From positions 158,617,105 through 158,681,104 of the forward strand of contig NC_134572.1 of the NCBI RefSeq assembly GCF_050947875.1: a DNA stretch of 64,000 nucleotides. The letters run 5' to 3'. Position numbers and translations under genes: made by a program. The stretch is from Dermacentor variabilis. Its lineage: Eukaryota > Arthropoda > Arachnida > Ixodida > Ixodidae. Below the pieces are notes generated by a model, which was not told the origin of the DNA, did not search any database, and saw nothing but the letters and a program-made list of their open reading frames with translations. Shown piece after piece: positions 55,023 to 64,000 of this stretch (position 1 is the stretch's first letter; every line of letters starts with the position of its first letter).

Positions 55023-55781
55023 TCAGGGGGCGATCATCTTAGCAACATCTTCCGCAGGCGTCGAGTACGGAAGAGTGGGTGACAAAGGTCCGTTGGTACT
55101 GAGGAAGGATTCAGAGGTCAAAGAAGAAACCTCAATTTCTTCCAAAGGAGTGATATGCGCTATGGCGATACCGCGTGGCAGCACATGCGACGAAAATCCA
55201 AAATTGAGGACGGGCACGCGAGTGCAGTTTTCGCGGATCCGGATTAAGGTGCTCGGCAGGGCAATATTGCGAGACAAAACCACGTCAGTAAGCGGCGACA
55301 CGACGTACTCGCCATCAGGTACGGGAGGACAGGGCGTCAGAAGGACATTTGTAGCCGCCTGTGGAGACAGCCTTGCAAACTCAGCAGAATATAAGCGGTG
55401 TGAATCACAAGTTGTTGCGTCTGCAGGAAGCGGCAGATCCAACTGTGCAACAGCTGCGGAGCAGTCAATTTGGGCAGAGGGTTTCGAAAGGAAGTCGAGG
55501 CCGAGAATTAGGTCGTGCGGACAGTGTTCAAGTACGATAAATAGAACAAAGGTATAATGGCCCCCAATGGTCACACGTGCTGTGCACATTCCAAGTACAG
55601 GTGAAGTGCTCCCATCGGCGACTCGCACAGTGCCCGGTATGGCAGGTGTCAGAACCTTTTCGAGCCTTCGGCGGAGATCAGCGCTCATTACTGAAAGCTG
55701 CGCTCCTGTATCAACGAGAGATCTAACAGGAACGCCATCAACTTCGATGTCCAGCAGGTTTCCACATGTAGGCAGGGTCAA
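55023..55781 (-). pseudogene. Aspartic protease region of pol
   Basis: GNLLDIEVDGVPVRSLVDTG with the catalytic triad DTGAQLSVMSADLRRRL, then LILGLDFLSKPSAQIDCS (the I-L-G-x-D-F/W box), both hallmarks of retroviral-type proteases. The open frame continues through a spacer to 55023. It is in a different frame from gag, which may be natural frameshifting or decay. Expected to cleave the polyprotein. Confidence 0.88.
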
Positions 55782-55837
55782 CAGAGGATTTGTGGGCCGG
55801 GTCGGAGTTGCAGCTTCACCTCCGGGAGCTGCACCAC

Positions 55838-57013
55838 CTAGTTTCCCGAAGCGAAACGACCGGTTGCAGAAGGAGACGAAGAGCGGTGAACGAGAGGCGA
55901 ACGGGACCTACGTCCTTGTGGAGACGGAGAACGGCTGGATTTTGGTGGAGCACTGTCGGCGTTGATGTTCCTAGTCGGCGTATAGGGCGAGAAAGTACGA
56001 TTGTCTGGCACTTTGCGGTAGTGACTCGGAGACGACCACCGAAGAGGCGACGACCAGCGGTTGCGGCAATGACGGGCGATGTTTCCAATACCGGAACAAT
56101 TAAAGCAGATGGGTTTATCATCCGCTGTGCGCCAGTCAGCTGGGTTGCGACGAGGTGGCGGAAAGCTTCGCGTCTGGGAGCGAGCGGCCGGAGAAATCTG
56201 GTAGGTGTTTGTATGGCGGACCGAGCAGAGAGATGGAATGCCCAAACTTCCTATTTCCTCCCGAACGACCGCTTGTATAAGGGAGATAGCAGGCACGCTT
56301 TCTCGACAGTCGGGGCGAACTGGAGCCGCAGCCATGGCCTCAAGCTAACGGCGAACGATGCGCGTGATATCTTCCGGTCCTGCAGGCTGAACGAACCGCG
56401 GCGAGTCTTTGCAAGAAGATGTCGTGGCGGTATTGGGCAATCGGTTGAAAGTTTGAGCGACGCGGCGGCCCTTCGCTTGTTCGAAGCGCCGGCACTCCTT
56501 TACGATTTCATCCACAGTGGCACAATCCTTACACATCAGTAGATTGAAGGCATCGTCTGCAATAGCTTTCAGTATGTGACCAATCTTGTCTGCCTCGGTC
56601 ATGTTGTCATCAGCCTTGCGACAGAGGGCCAGCACATCCTGTATGTACATGACGTAGGATTCTGTGGACGTCTGAGCGCGGCACGCAAGTTCTTTTTTTG
56701 CTGCCAGCTGACGACCGACAGGTCTGCCAAACAGGTCTCGCATTTTTTCTTTGCAGACATCCCAGCTTGTTAGGTCAGCTTCGTGTGTGTCGTACCATTG
56801 CTTCGCAGTTCCTCTTAGACAAAATGTCACGTTTGCTAACATCGTTGTTGGATCCCACCTGTTGTTGTCGCACACTCGCTCGTACATCGTAAGCCAGTCC
56901 TTGACGTCGGCGCTGTCCGTGCCATAAAATGTCCCTGGGTCCCGGGGATGAGTGAGAATGACCGTTGGCAGGGGCTGCTGAGGCGTTGTCGCTTGTGTCG
57001 GTTGATTTGCCAT
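55838..57013 (-). pseudogene. gag: gag with zinc knuckle, one in-frame stop
   Basis: I chose the ATG at 57013-57011 (MANQPTQATTPQQ), since upstream codons would cross the primer-binding site. The capsid-like region has DWLTMYERVCDNNRWDP, TAKQWYDTHEADLTSWDVCK and FGRPVGRQLAAKKEL. An in-frame TAG at 56345-56347 follows IVRR, and the same frame continues LEAMAAAPVRPD to the knuckle CFNCSGIGNIARHC near 56090, where the zinc-ligand His of C-x2-C-x4-H-x4-C is Asn. Structural protein that packages the RNA. Confidence 0.88.
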
Positions 57014-57059
57014 TGTGGCGGCAAGTAGATGACGTCCGCTGCGAAGTTCCGTGATTGTA

Positions 57060-57075
57060 CCCCGCACCTCCACCA
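57060..57075 (-). other. Primer-binding site
   Basis: TGGTGGAGGTGCGGGG on the minus strand, 3 bases after the 5' LTR. It begins with the TGG that pairs with a tRNA CCA end. The tRNA species is not identified. Confidence 0.75.
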
Positions 57076-57078
57076 AAA

Positions 57079-57212
57079 TGTTGCAGGAAGAAAGCAGGCC
57101 CACGAGTGTAAAATAATGTATATTTACAACTGAGGTTAATCGCGTTCAGGCAACTGCCAGACTTCGCCTTCTTCTAGTCCAATCCAGCTTCTTCCTTCCC
57201 TTCACCGTAACG
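57079..57212 (-). repeat. 5' LTR
   Basis: Direct copy of 52205-52338. Its outer end reads CGTTACGG instead of TGTTACGG, a single change at the terminal dinucleotide. Confidence 0.93.
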
Positions 57213-58990
57213 TTATATATAAACGAGATGAAAGGCGGTTAACCGAGGAGCACGATTTTTATTACTCATATCATAATACGCCAACAACGTAAACACACCG
57301 ATCCAGGTAACTACTGCGAAACTCCGAGGAAACGTGCTCTGCTGCTACCGGGCTTCTAAACTTATGGCAGTACGGTACTTCTAAGAATCGCTTACGCGGC
57401 ACCCGGGCAGCAACCTTTACAAACTAAAGAACTGTAACACATCTCGACCGGAAGGCCATTAGCATCGAGTATGCTCGCTAAGACGAGCTGATGAAAGTGG
57501 CCGCGAATGTGCCACGAGCAACGCGCACGACACATTGAAAGAATATGAGCCCTCTTTGGCCTCGAGCGGTGCCTGTGCGAAGGCACCTCGACGACCCGAG
57601 GGAGCTGAAAAAGCAACAACTACTCTTTACAAAAGCAACTCTATTTTTGAAAGCAATAGAAGTCGCGAGGCGCGGCGTCGGCCAGACAGCTTGCTGGCGA
57701 GATTCGGAAGCAAGGCAGAGCCCATGTCAGCGCGGCAGGCGCGCGGGGCTTTGGTCACAGAACGATAATGAACAGCTTCATTTTCATCGTCCGCACTTAC
57801 TATTTTCATATTACATCCCCTGCCAACTTCCGCCGGAACGTTGCTTGCCAAGCATGACAATTTTTTAAATATAGTCCGACCGATTAACATTAATGTGCGT
57901 GCACGAAGAATAGTTGTCTTCGTCCGTTCGCAGTAGTTGACCGACCCGAACACGCACCTTTCCTTCACATCCCAGTTTGATAATCGGTGCCGAACTGGTA
58001 ACAAAATATGCTGTATAACAAGCTATATGTTTGGGACAGTTGTTAAGGTTCCATGGTTGAGTAATGGGGCGCAATCAAAGCAAGAAGAAAAGGACGGAAC
58101 TTCTAAACATGCAGGCGACGAGGCTGACGGCATGAAGTCTTTTCTCTTTATGCTGGAACACCGGAGCTTACATCAGTCTGCAACCACAGCGGTAGATTCC
58201 ACTGAGTCGCCGCGGTTACAGATACACTTCATGTTAAATTCAGTGTTAAATACACTTCATTAAAGAAATTATGTCGGTGACGACCTTAGTTGCGCTCTTA
58301 AAAGTGAGGTCACTCGCTTGGGAAAACGAGTGACTCAGAGATGAGAACGTGGTTATGGCTTTCTGTTGCTGGGCATGAATTTAGGAAGTGCGTCTGTCAG
58401 CCACGAAATCCGTATTCGATGTGGTGCTCCAACGCAACCACAACATTCTATAGAAGATCAGTCGCCGTTTAGGAAATTACGCGGTCTAACTAAGCCGGAA
58501 CCCTCAAGAATGACGTCCATCAATTCATGTGTTGTTCGAAAAAGTTGAGCACAATCCCTCATAACGTACCCATCAATCACAGTTTATGTGTGACAAATTT
58601 GCGTTCTTCAGACAATCAGCACAGGTCAGCAAATCTAGTCATAGATGTCCGAAAATGCATTACCACCATGGCGACTCGTCCTGCACTGACTTTGCAGTGA
58701 GCCAGGATATTTGCCTAAGCCTGGACTGCGACAGCACATTTGACTTGACCCAGTAGGTAGGGGAGTACCTGGTATGCTCTCAACTGACGTCCCACTTGTT
58801 GAAACGACATAGTTCGCAGACCAAAGTGAGAACACCCGTACACATTGCAGGTATGTCAAACGCTGCCCAAGCAACACAAGGAGCCATGTCACATCTGTGA
58901 GTGACACTTTGCGAGACCATTCACTGTAGCCTCATCCACCTACATATATATGTCCTCCTGCCTGCAGCTTTGCCAGACTGGCAGTGTAGT
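57213..58990. other. No gene recognised
   Basis: Short frames only. The DNA at 58640-58990 could be the upstream part of the LINE fragment that follows, but no motif confirms it. Confidence 0.45.
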
Positions 58991-58999
58991 TCATGTTCT

Positions 59000-59450
59000 C
59001 GTTCTTCTGTCTAACTGCGGCTCGTTAATTGTCCTTGGCTCCTGCGTATATTGAGAGAATACGGCAACTCTACGCACATCTACACAGAGGGCTCTGTGGC
59101 TTCATCCGCTCCAACCATGCAGCCGTGGTTACCTCAAGTATTGACGTCAATCAGAGGTATCACCTTGCCCCCAAAACAACACCTGCAGCACTCGTAGCGA
59201 CCACAGAGGCCTTTCGTTGGGCATCTGAATATACCCTCCCAAATATGGATTATATTTTGGCACAAAGCCATCTCTGCAAGCACTGGAATGCGTTTTAAGC
59301 AGCAACTCCTATTGCGGCTCTTGTCGTAGCGCAGCTATACAGTCTTGCTGAAGTAAAGAGACATTGTATTCGGTACCAATGGATACCTGGACGCTGCGGA
59401 GCGCATGGAAACAGACTTGCTGATGAACCTACGAGAAACACCTAAGATGA
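59000..59450 (+). pseudogene. RNase H-like domain of a LINE (I-group), fragment
   Basis: 59029-59298 reads GLCGFIRSNHAAVVTSSI, HLAPKTTPAALVATTEAF and NMDYILAQSHLCKHW. After a frame change it reads IRYQWIPGRCGAHGNRLADE. The A/AAL segment and the final Q-W-P-G-H-x-G-x-x-G-N-x-x-A-D pattern (here with Arg for His) are those of LINE RNase H domains. The first acidic motif is not visible. Broken by stops. Confidence 0.65.
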
Positions 59451-59689
59451 TGATATACTTGTTATCTTACCTTTCGCCATACCAAAATACAACTCTCTCA
59501 TCACCGAGAATATCGAAACTGAGAAAAACGAACACAGCTTACAAAAAGAGCTTCGCCATAGCTGTCATCAAAGGCTTGACCCTTCCATGTGTCTTAGAGT
59601 GCCGCAGTGCCTTCAGCAAATACCTGGGCGCATAATGCACAGACAGTGATTTAGTTTCATATTTACCAACGTCTATATCAATATGTCAT

Positions 59690-60060
59690 ATATGCCATAT
59701 TTACCAATGGCGAATATCTGAACAACCTTCGCTTTGCAGATGACATTGTCTGGTTCAGCAGCGCAGATGAATTACAACAAATGATTGAAAACCTTAAGCG
59801 GGAAAGTGAAAGTGTAGGGTTGAATATCAATATGTAGAAGACAAAGCTAATGTTGAATAGCCTGGCAAGGGAACAAGAATTATCGCCATTCAGCCTCTAT
59901 AGTCTGTGCGTTTAGCTAGGTCAATTACTTACAGGTGACCCTGAACATGAGAAGTAAACTTAGAGAAGAACGAAAATGGGTTGGAGTGCATACGATAGGC
60001 ATTACCAAGTGCTGACTGAAAGCTTAAGATCGTTGTTGAAAAGAAAAGGGTACAACCCAT
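59690..60060 (+). pseudogene. RTE-clade LINE RT fragment
   Basis: NGEYLNNLRFADDIVWFSSA contains the catalytic FADD box, followed by DELQQMIENLKRESESVGLN and, after a stop, KTKLMLNSLA and LGQLLTGDPEHEK. It resembles the RTE piece at 34992-35390 (LGQLLTGDPDQEK) but is on the opposite strand and extends into the palm. Stops at several points. Confidence 0.82.
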
Positions 60061-63000
60061 GTCTCCCGCTGCAAAGTGAATTCTCGTGATGGCTGCGCTC
60101 TGACTCGCGTTGATCGCTAGCAGCTATTGAAATGCGCTTTCGCTTTCTCTAAATTCACCTGAAACGTTAGTTAGAAGTTCATAGCGCGTCCAATTTCTGA
60201 GATCGTTCTGCGATTCCGGCGCCCGTACGCCTAACGAGACGCGTCAGCATAGCAACAGCAGGATGATTGCTAATGGATTGTCTTGGCTTGGATATGTTTG
60301 GCACGAGGCACCAGACAGCGCCCCGCTGTATGACGTCTTCCTTGCGTTTGCGTTCCCATACGGTAAACTAAAAGTCTTGAAAGGACGCGCATCGTAACGT
60401 CCCCCAAAGGTGATTACGTTTGACGTACTTAAGGTGACAAACTCTATTCTAAAACTGTCCTTTATCAAAAATCGGTACTAGAACGCTTACTGACGAAGTA
60501 CTATACTGGGACCATGGACAGACCACAAGTTCAGTAGCAGAGAAATTTCTACAAAGCGTGGGGCTTGCACTTGCGCCCGTGCAAGTCATTCTGGAATATA
60601 TTATTTATTCACACCTTCCTGTCAACATCGTTATCACTCATAGCCTTCTTTAGTTCCGTTCCTTTTATTCGTAGACACAGCAGTCTAGAGGCGTCCACCT
60701 CAGATCAACTTGTCTGCAATTGCTTAAATGAACACTCTCGCGAGGATTTCGTAATAGTGGCTCGTGAGCCTTGTTGCAAAAGGATTACTCTTGCATGACG
60801 AAAGACAGTAATTGCTGCCATGTTGGATCTGGCAACAGTGTGCGCGCAGCCCTGATGCATATTGCAGCAGCAGTATACAGAGAATGCCGCCGCCAAATCA
60901 TAAGTGACTACTAAAAGAGCATGCTGCTTAATGCGTCTTCCAAGCGCGGATGAGCAGAAATAAAAGCGACAGTGCTTTATCTCTTTGCTGATCCAGAATA
61001 AGAGTCGGAATGGTCTTGTTCATCTGCAGTGGCGTTATAACTGGAGATGCTCCTTACGCCACTCATACCACTCAAACGCGAGTCTAGCGGATTGAAAACA
61101 GTGTGCCGGTGAAAACGGTACCAGCCAAAATCCTTATAGGCGCATGTTTTCGACAACCATTCGCCTACGGCTAACGTGTAGGGAGTTTCACGTGTGCTGT
61201 TCAGTCTTCACTGGTGCCAAGGCGTACTGGATGTGGCCCAGCGCGTTCGTCGTGACCAGTGCAAAGCGACTCTCCGCTATTGGCACGGATACCAGGCACA
61301 TATTATACTCCCGTGACAGTCGCCGATTTCCTTTTTTTTTTCGAATCGGCAGGATACGCGCCTTCCTGTCAACCACGCACGCACATGAAGTCACGGCATT
61401 GAAAGGGCACCGTTTGTCCCCACGCGCAGCAACGGCGACCGGAAACAGTAGCGAGCGCAACGCACGTGTCCCCACGGCGCCGCTCGCGAGAAGTGAATCT
61501 TCTCGCCGGCTCGCACCCGCCACGCGAGGCAGGCGTGTTGCCCCGATTATCCCCGCACCCCGCGCGTTGTCGTCGGCAGCCAACGCGTCGATGACCCATT
61601 TCGTGCACCGTCCCAATCGCGGTGGCAGCGGGGCTCGCGCTTGGGACAACCCGTTCTGCGCGCCTTGTTCGTGGCCGTCCCGCAATGAAACTGCGAATCG
61701 TTTTTAACTGACCCACTAAGCGGTCGTGCCGCGCCATTCAAAGGAAGAGGGAACGCAGTTCGCGTGCCCGGGCCTTCGCTTACTGTCTACGCTGTGTCGG
61801 ATCATGAGTCCTGGAAACTCGACACGTGATACACGGAATGTTCTGTTTCTTTTCACTCCGGTGCGCTATCTACAATGAGCGGCTAAAACGGTCTTTGTGG
61901 GAAATATCCCGGAGTCGAGCCACTCTGTCGATGGGAATGAAAAGAAATAAACGACGTACTCACGCTTGGCCCGCGGAGTGCACGCGTTCGCTCTTTGTCG
62001 CTCGGGCAATTAGAGCTACGAGGCGAAGGCCTCGTGTCCTCGTGTGTGAACTCTGGGAGCCGTGTGTACGAAAGCGTTCGGGAACGTGGCAATGTCCCTC
62101 GCCGCGATTGCGCCGTGGCGAAGACCTTCCTGGAACTGTATCTGCCGTACTGTAACTGAACGTGTGTACAGGATGAATGGCATGAGCTCGAACAAGAGCA
62201 TCGAAGAACTCATGACGCATGGACATGGATTCTGGGACCCTGTAGCCACGCTTTCAGTGCGCGTACGCTTGCGTTCATTTTTCAGGCGCACGTCATGTTC
62301 TCTAATAGCCTTTGCGATGTAGCTTTAATAATACGCGCAGGGGCCATTGAGTGATTTGACGGATTCGTTATTGTTTTGAACAGAACTGGTGCTTTATGTT
62401 CAGAAAGAGTGAGAAAGTATCAGAAGTATGCGTAAACGCACGTCGGTGAGTGATGTCGCGTAAAGGTTCAATTAAATTGTTCAGTTTTACTTTTCTCCTA
62501 CGCCAATCTGCCATTCCTTTATTTATATAAGGTGCATTGTCTGGAAGTGATCGCAGCCATCAGGCTGTGATCACTTCCAGACATCGCGTACTTACTCAGA
62601 AACGAGACCACCTGTTCGCGGAGAACATTGTTATGACGGTATTGTTCGAGCTCAACAGCACGTTGAAAATGTTGGAAAGTTGATCAGCCAATACTATTGG
62701 CGCTCTTAACGAATGCTTCCTTGAAAATAAATTTTGTTTTACTTCATCTCCAGGCTGCAAAACTGCGCGTCTGGCCAATCCTCAACGAGTGAGGCTGACC
62801 CTAAGGCACGGTCACGTAAGCATACTCAATATTTCTGGTAATTCATACGTGGTAAGACCAACTACCTAAATTTCTGAGCATGAAGCAATGACAAAGTAAC
62901 GTGCGCAACCTCAATTTGTAGGTAATGTATGGTGGTAACGCCTTCCTTTTATTCGAACGCAGCGAATAACTTATTAGTTAACTTTTTTTCCCGTAAAACC

Positions 63001-63204
63001 TAAAACATTGCTCTAGGGATTGTAGAACTAGCCGTGATTCAGCGAAGGTTCCCCAAGCAATAGATGGAAGATACCCTGATGAAACCTCCTCGCAGTAGAG
63101 CCAATTGGGATGCACTTGCCGAGGCATTCTGCCAAAGCTTTGTCAATGCTATGGTGTTCGTTGAGAGAGTTTGGAGTTTACCATTCCACGGACCTAGCCT
63201 CATT
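60061..63204. other. No gene recognised
   Basis: CpG-rich at about 61380-62150, with open frames on both strands (187 codons at 61144-61707 plus) but no known domains. Contains the hairpin at 62538. Confidence 0.4.
62538..62583. repeat. Near-perfect hairpin, 21-bp arms, 4-base loop
   Basis: The left arm 62538-62558 and right arm 62563-62583 are reverse complements with a single mismatch; the loop is ATCA. Confidence 0.95.
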
Positions 63205-63305
63205 CGTACGCCCGGGCCCAGCTCGATCGAGTCGGGCCGGGGTTAAAGCATTTTTTGGCTGGCCCGGCCCCGGCCGAGCTCGGACGGGAAACCGCGTATA
63301 GGTCG
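63205..63305. repeat. GC-rich GGGCCCGG-type repeat, left block
   Basis: Repeated GGCCCGG, GCCCGGG and GAGCTCGG words. A related block with GGGCTGGGCTCGGG and CAGGCCCGACC lies at the right edge (63925-64000), about 700 bases away. Confidence 0.5.
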
Positions 63306-63924
63306 GGCGTTCAAGTGCACACGGACGTTGTGCATAGAAATAAAACACTTCGTGCCAGGCTAAAGTCACAGCGTTTGAAAAAGAATGCTCTTAACCTTTT
63401 ATTGGCAAGTGTTGGCTAGAGGCAACATACCAGAAATAAAATTCTTGTCGAATTTCAGTATTGAGTGCGAATTTTCTGTCTAAGTGCCTTCAGACAACAC
63501 TGAATGAGAGGAAGCAATTGTCATTTGTTGGTTTAGAGAAGGAACAGTGGACGAGAGAAAAGTTTGGCACGCGACTCGCTGTCTTTTGAAAGCACGGTCA
63601 GAGTAGACAGGCCGATGCAAGATATCCAGCTGCACTGGTATCACACATGTGATGTAAAGCAAATGAAGTGTACACCTATGATTGGCATGTGATGAGAGCT
63701 GTCTACACAAATTTAAAACGAAGCCCTAGGTGGGTTGGGGGGAAATCCACTTCCAGTTTCCTTCCTGGGGTTTTGCCCTCATTGCTGAAAAAGTATGCGC
63801 AAAATGTTATTTCTTTGTGTTGATGATGCTTATTCTTGATGTGTTTTACACATTTAGATAGAAAATAAACATTTTTTCTGGGTAATTATATGGCTCGTCC
63901 TTAAAGGGTTGATGGGGTTAAACC
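63306..63924. other. No gene recognised
   Basis: AT-richer DNA between the two GC-rich blocks, with nothing identifiable. Confidence 0.5.
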
Positions 63925-64000
63925 ACGGTAGCGGGCTGGGCTCGGGATTGAAACAGCGGACTCAGGCCCGACCTTGGCCGAGAAGACAGGACCGTGCAGT
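63925..64000. repeat. GC-rich GGGCCCGG-type repeat, right block (cut by window edge)
   Basis: GGGCTGGGCTCGGGATTGAA and CAGGCCCGACCTTGGCCGAG resemble the block at 63205-63305. Confidence 0.4.

Larger units (their letters stand above)
52205..57212 (-). mobile_element. Complete Ty3/gypsy LTR retrotransposon, inactivated
   Basis: 5,008 bp with 134-bp LTRs at both ends (about ten differences by eye), a primer-binding site next to the 5' LTR and a purine-rich tract next to the 3' LTR. Reading leftward: gag with one zinc knuckle, aspartic protease, RT, RNase H, integrase. This is the conventional gypsy order. Stops, frameshifts and changes at catalytic residues show it is dead. No convincing 4-6-bp target duplication was found (CATAT on one side, TTATA on the other). 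Confidence 0.93.

Noticed and set aside
61144..61741. Open frames of 122-187 codons on both strands
   Set aside because: CpG-rich composition; no domain, and the strands compete.

Overview
The window looks like intergenic DNA of a chelicerate, most likely an ixodid tick. A tRNA-derived SINE of the type I know from ticks (Ruka-like) is present. Ty3/gypsy, Penelope, CR1/L2-like, I-clade and RTE retroelements and hAT, mariner and TTAA-type DNA transposons are packed together. No confident host gene, rRNA, tRNA or CRISPR was found. Almost every coding signal belongs to a transposable element, and most are broken.

Layout. 1-3165: 3' end of a Ty3/gypsy-like pol whose integrase lies before the reverse transcriptase (RT), followed by LTR-like DNA and a tRNA-Leu-type primer-binding site. 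3.5-6.8 kb: microsatellites, a 147-bp tandem repeat and a GC-rich, CpG-rich stretch. 6.85-11.7 kb: a LINE RT fragment split by a 4.4-kb hAT-like insertion (8-bp target duplication). That insertion carries a composite repeat unit with a mariner inside it. A second copy of the same unit lies in inverse orientation at 12.7-15.9 kb, so the two form arms of more than 3 kb. 17.2-21.45 kb: an almost full-length CR1/L2-like LINE with a 2A-like NPGP motif in ORF1. 22.35-23.81 and 38.30-39.79 kb: two copies of a TTAA-flanked transposon, each carrying a short THAP zinc-finger ORF. A third, decayed THAP domain lies at 27.0 kb. 31.1-35.4 kb: I-clade and RTE-clade LINE remains on the minus strand. 37.2-37.9 kb: degenerate GTC-rich minisatellite. 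44.6-47.3 kb: a Penelope-like element, nearly intact except for one in-frame stop, with 128-bp flanking direct repeats. 47.6 and 49.5 kb: two Ruka-like SINEs, the second interrupted by a LINE tail. 52.2-57.2 kb: a complete 5,008-bp Ty3/gypsy element on the minus strand with 134-bp LTRs and conventional PR-RT-RH-INT order, with damaged catalytic residues. 59.0-60.1 kb: further LINE fragments. The last 4 kb hold no recognisable gene, but there is a near-perfect 21-bp-arm hairpin at 62.54 kb.

The elements are mostly independent. What can be read is an insertion history: mariner inside the composite unit, that unit inside hAT, hAT inside a LINE; and a LINE tail inside a SINE. The strongest leads for something less described are the integrase-first Ty3/gypsy pol in a chelicerate, the paired TTAA/THAP elements, the long inverted arrangement as a possible dsRNA source, and the near-intact Penelope element.
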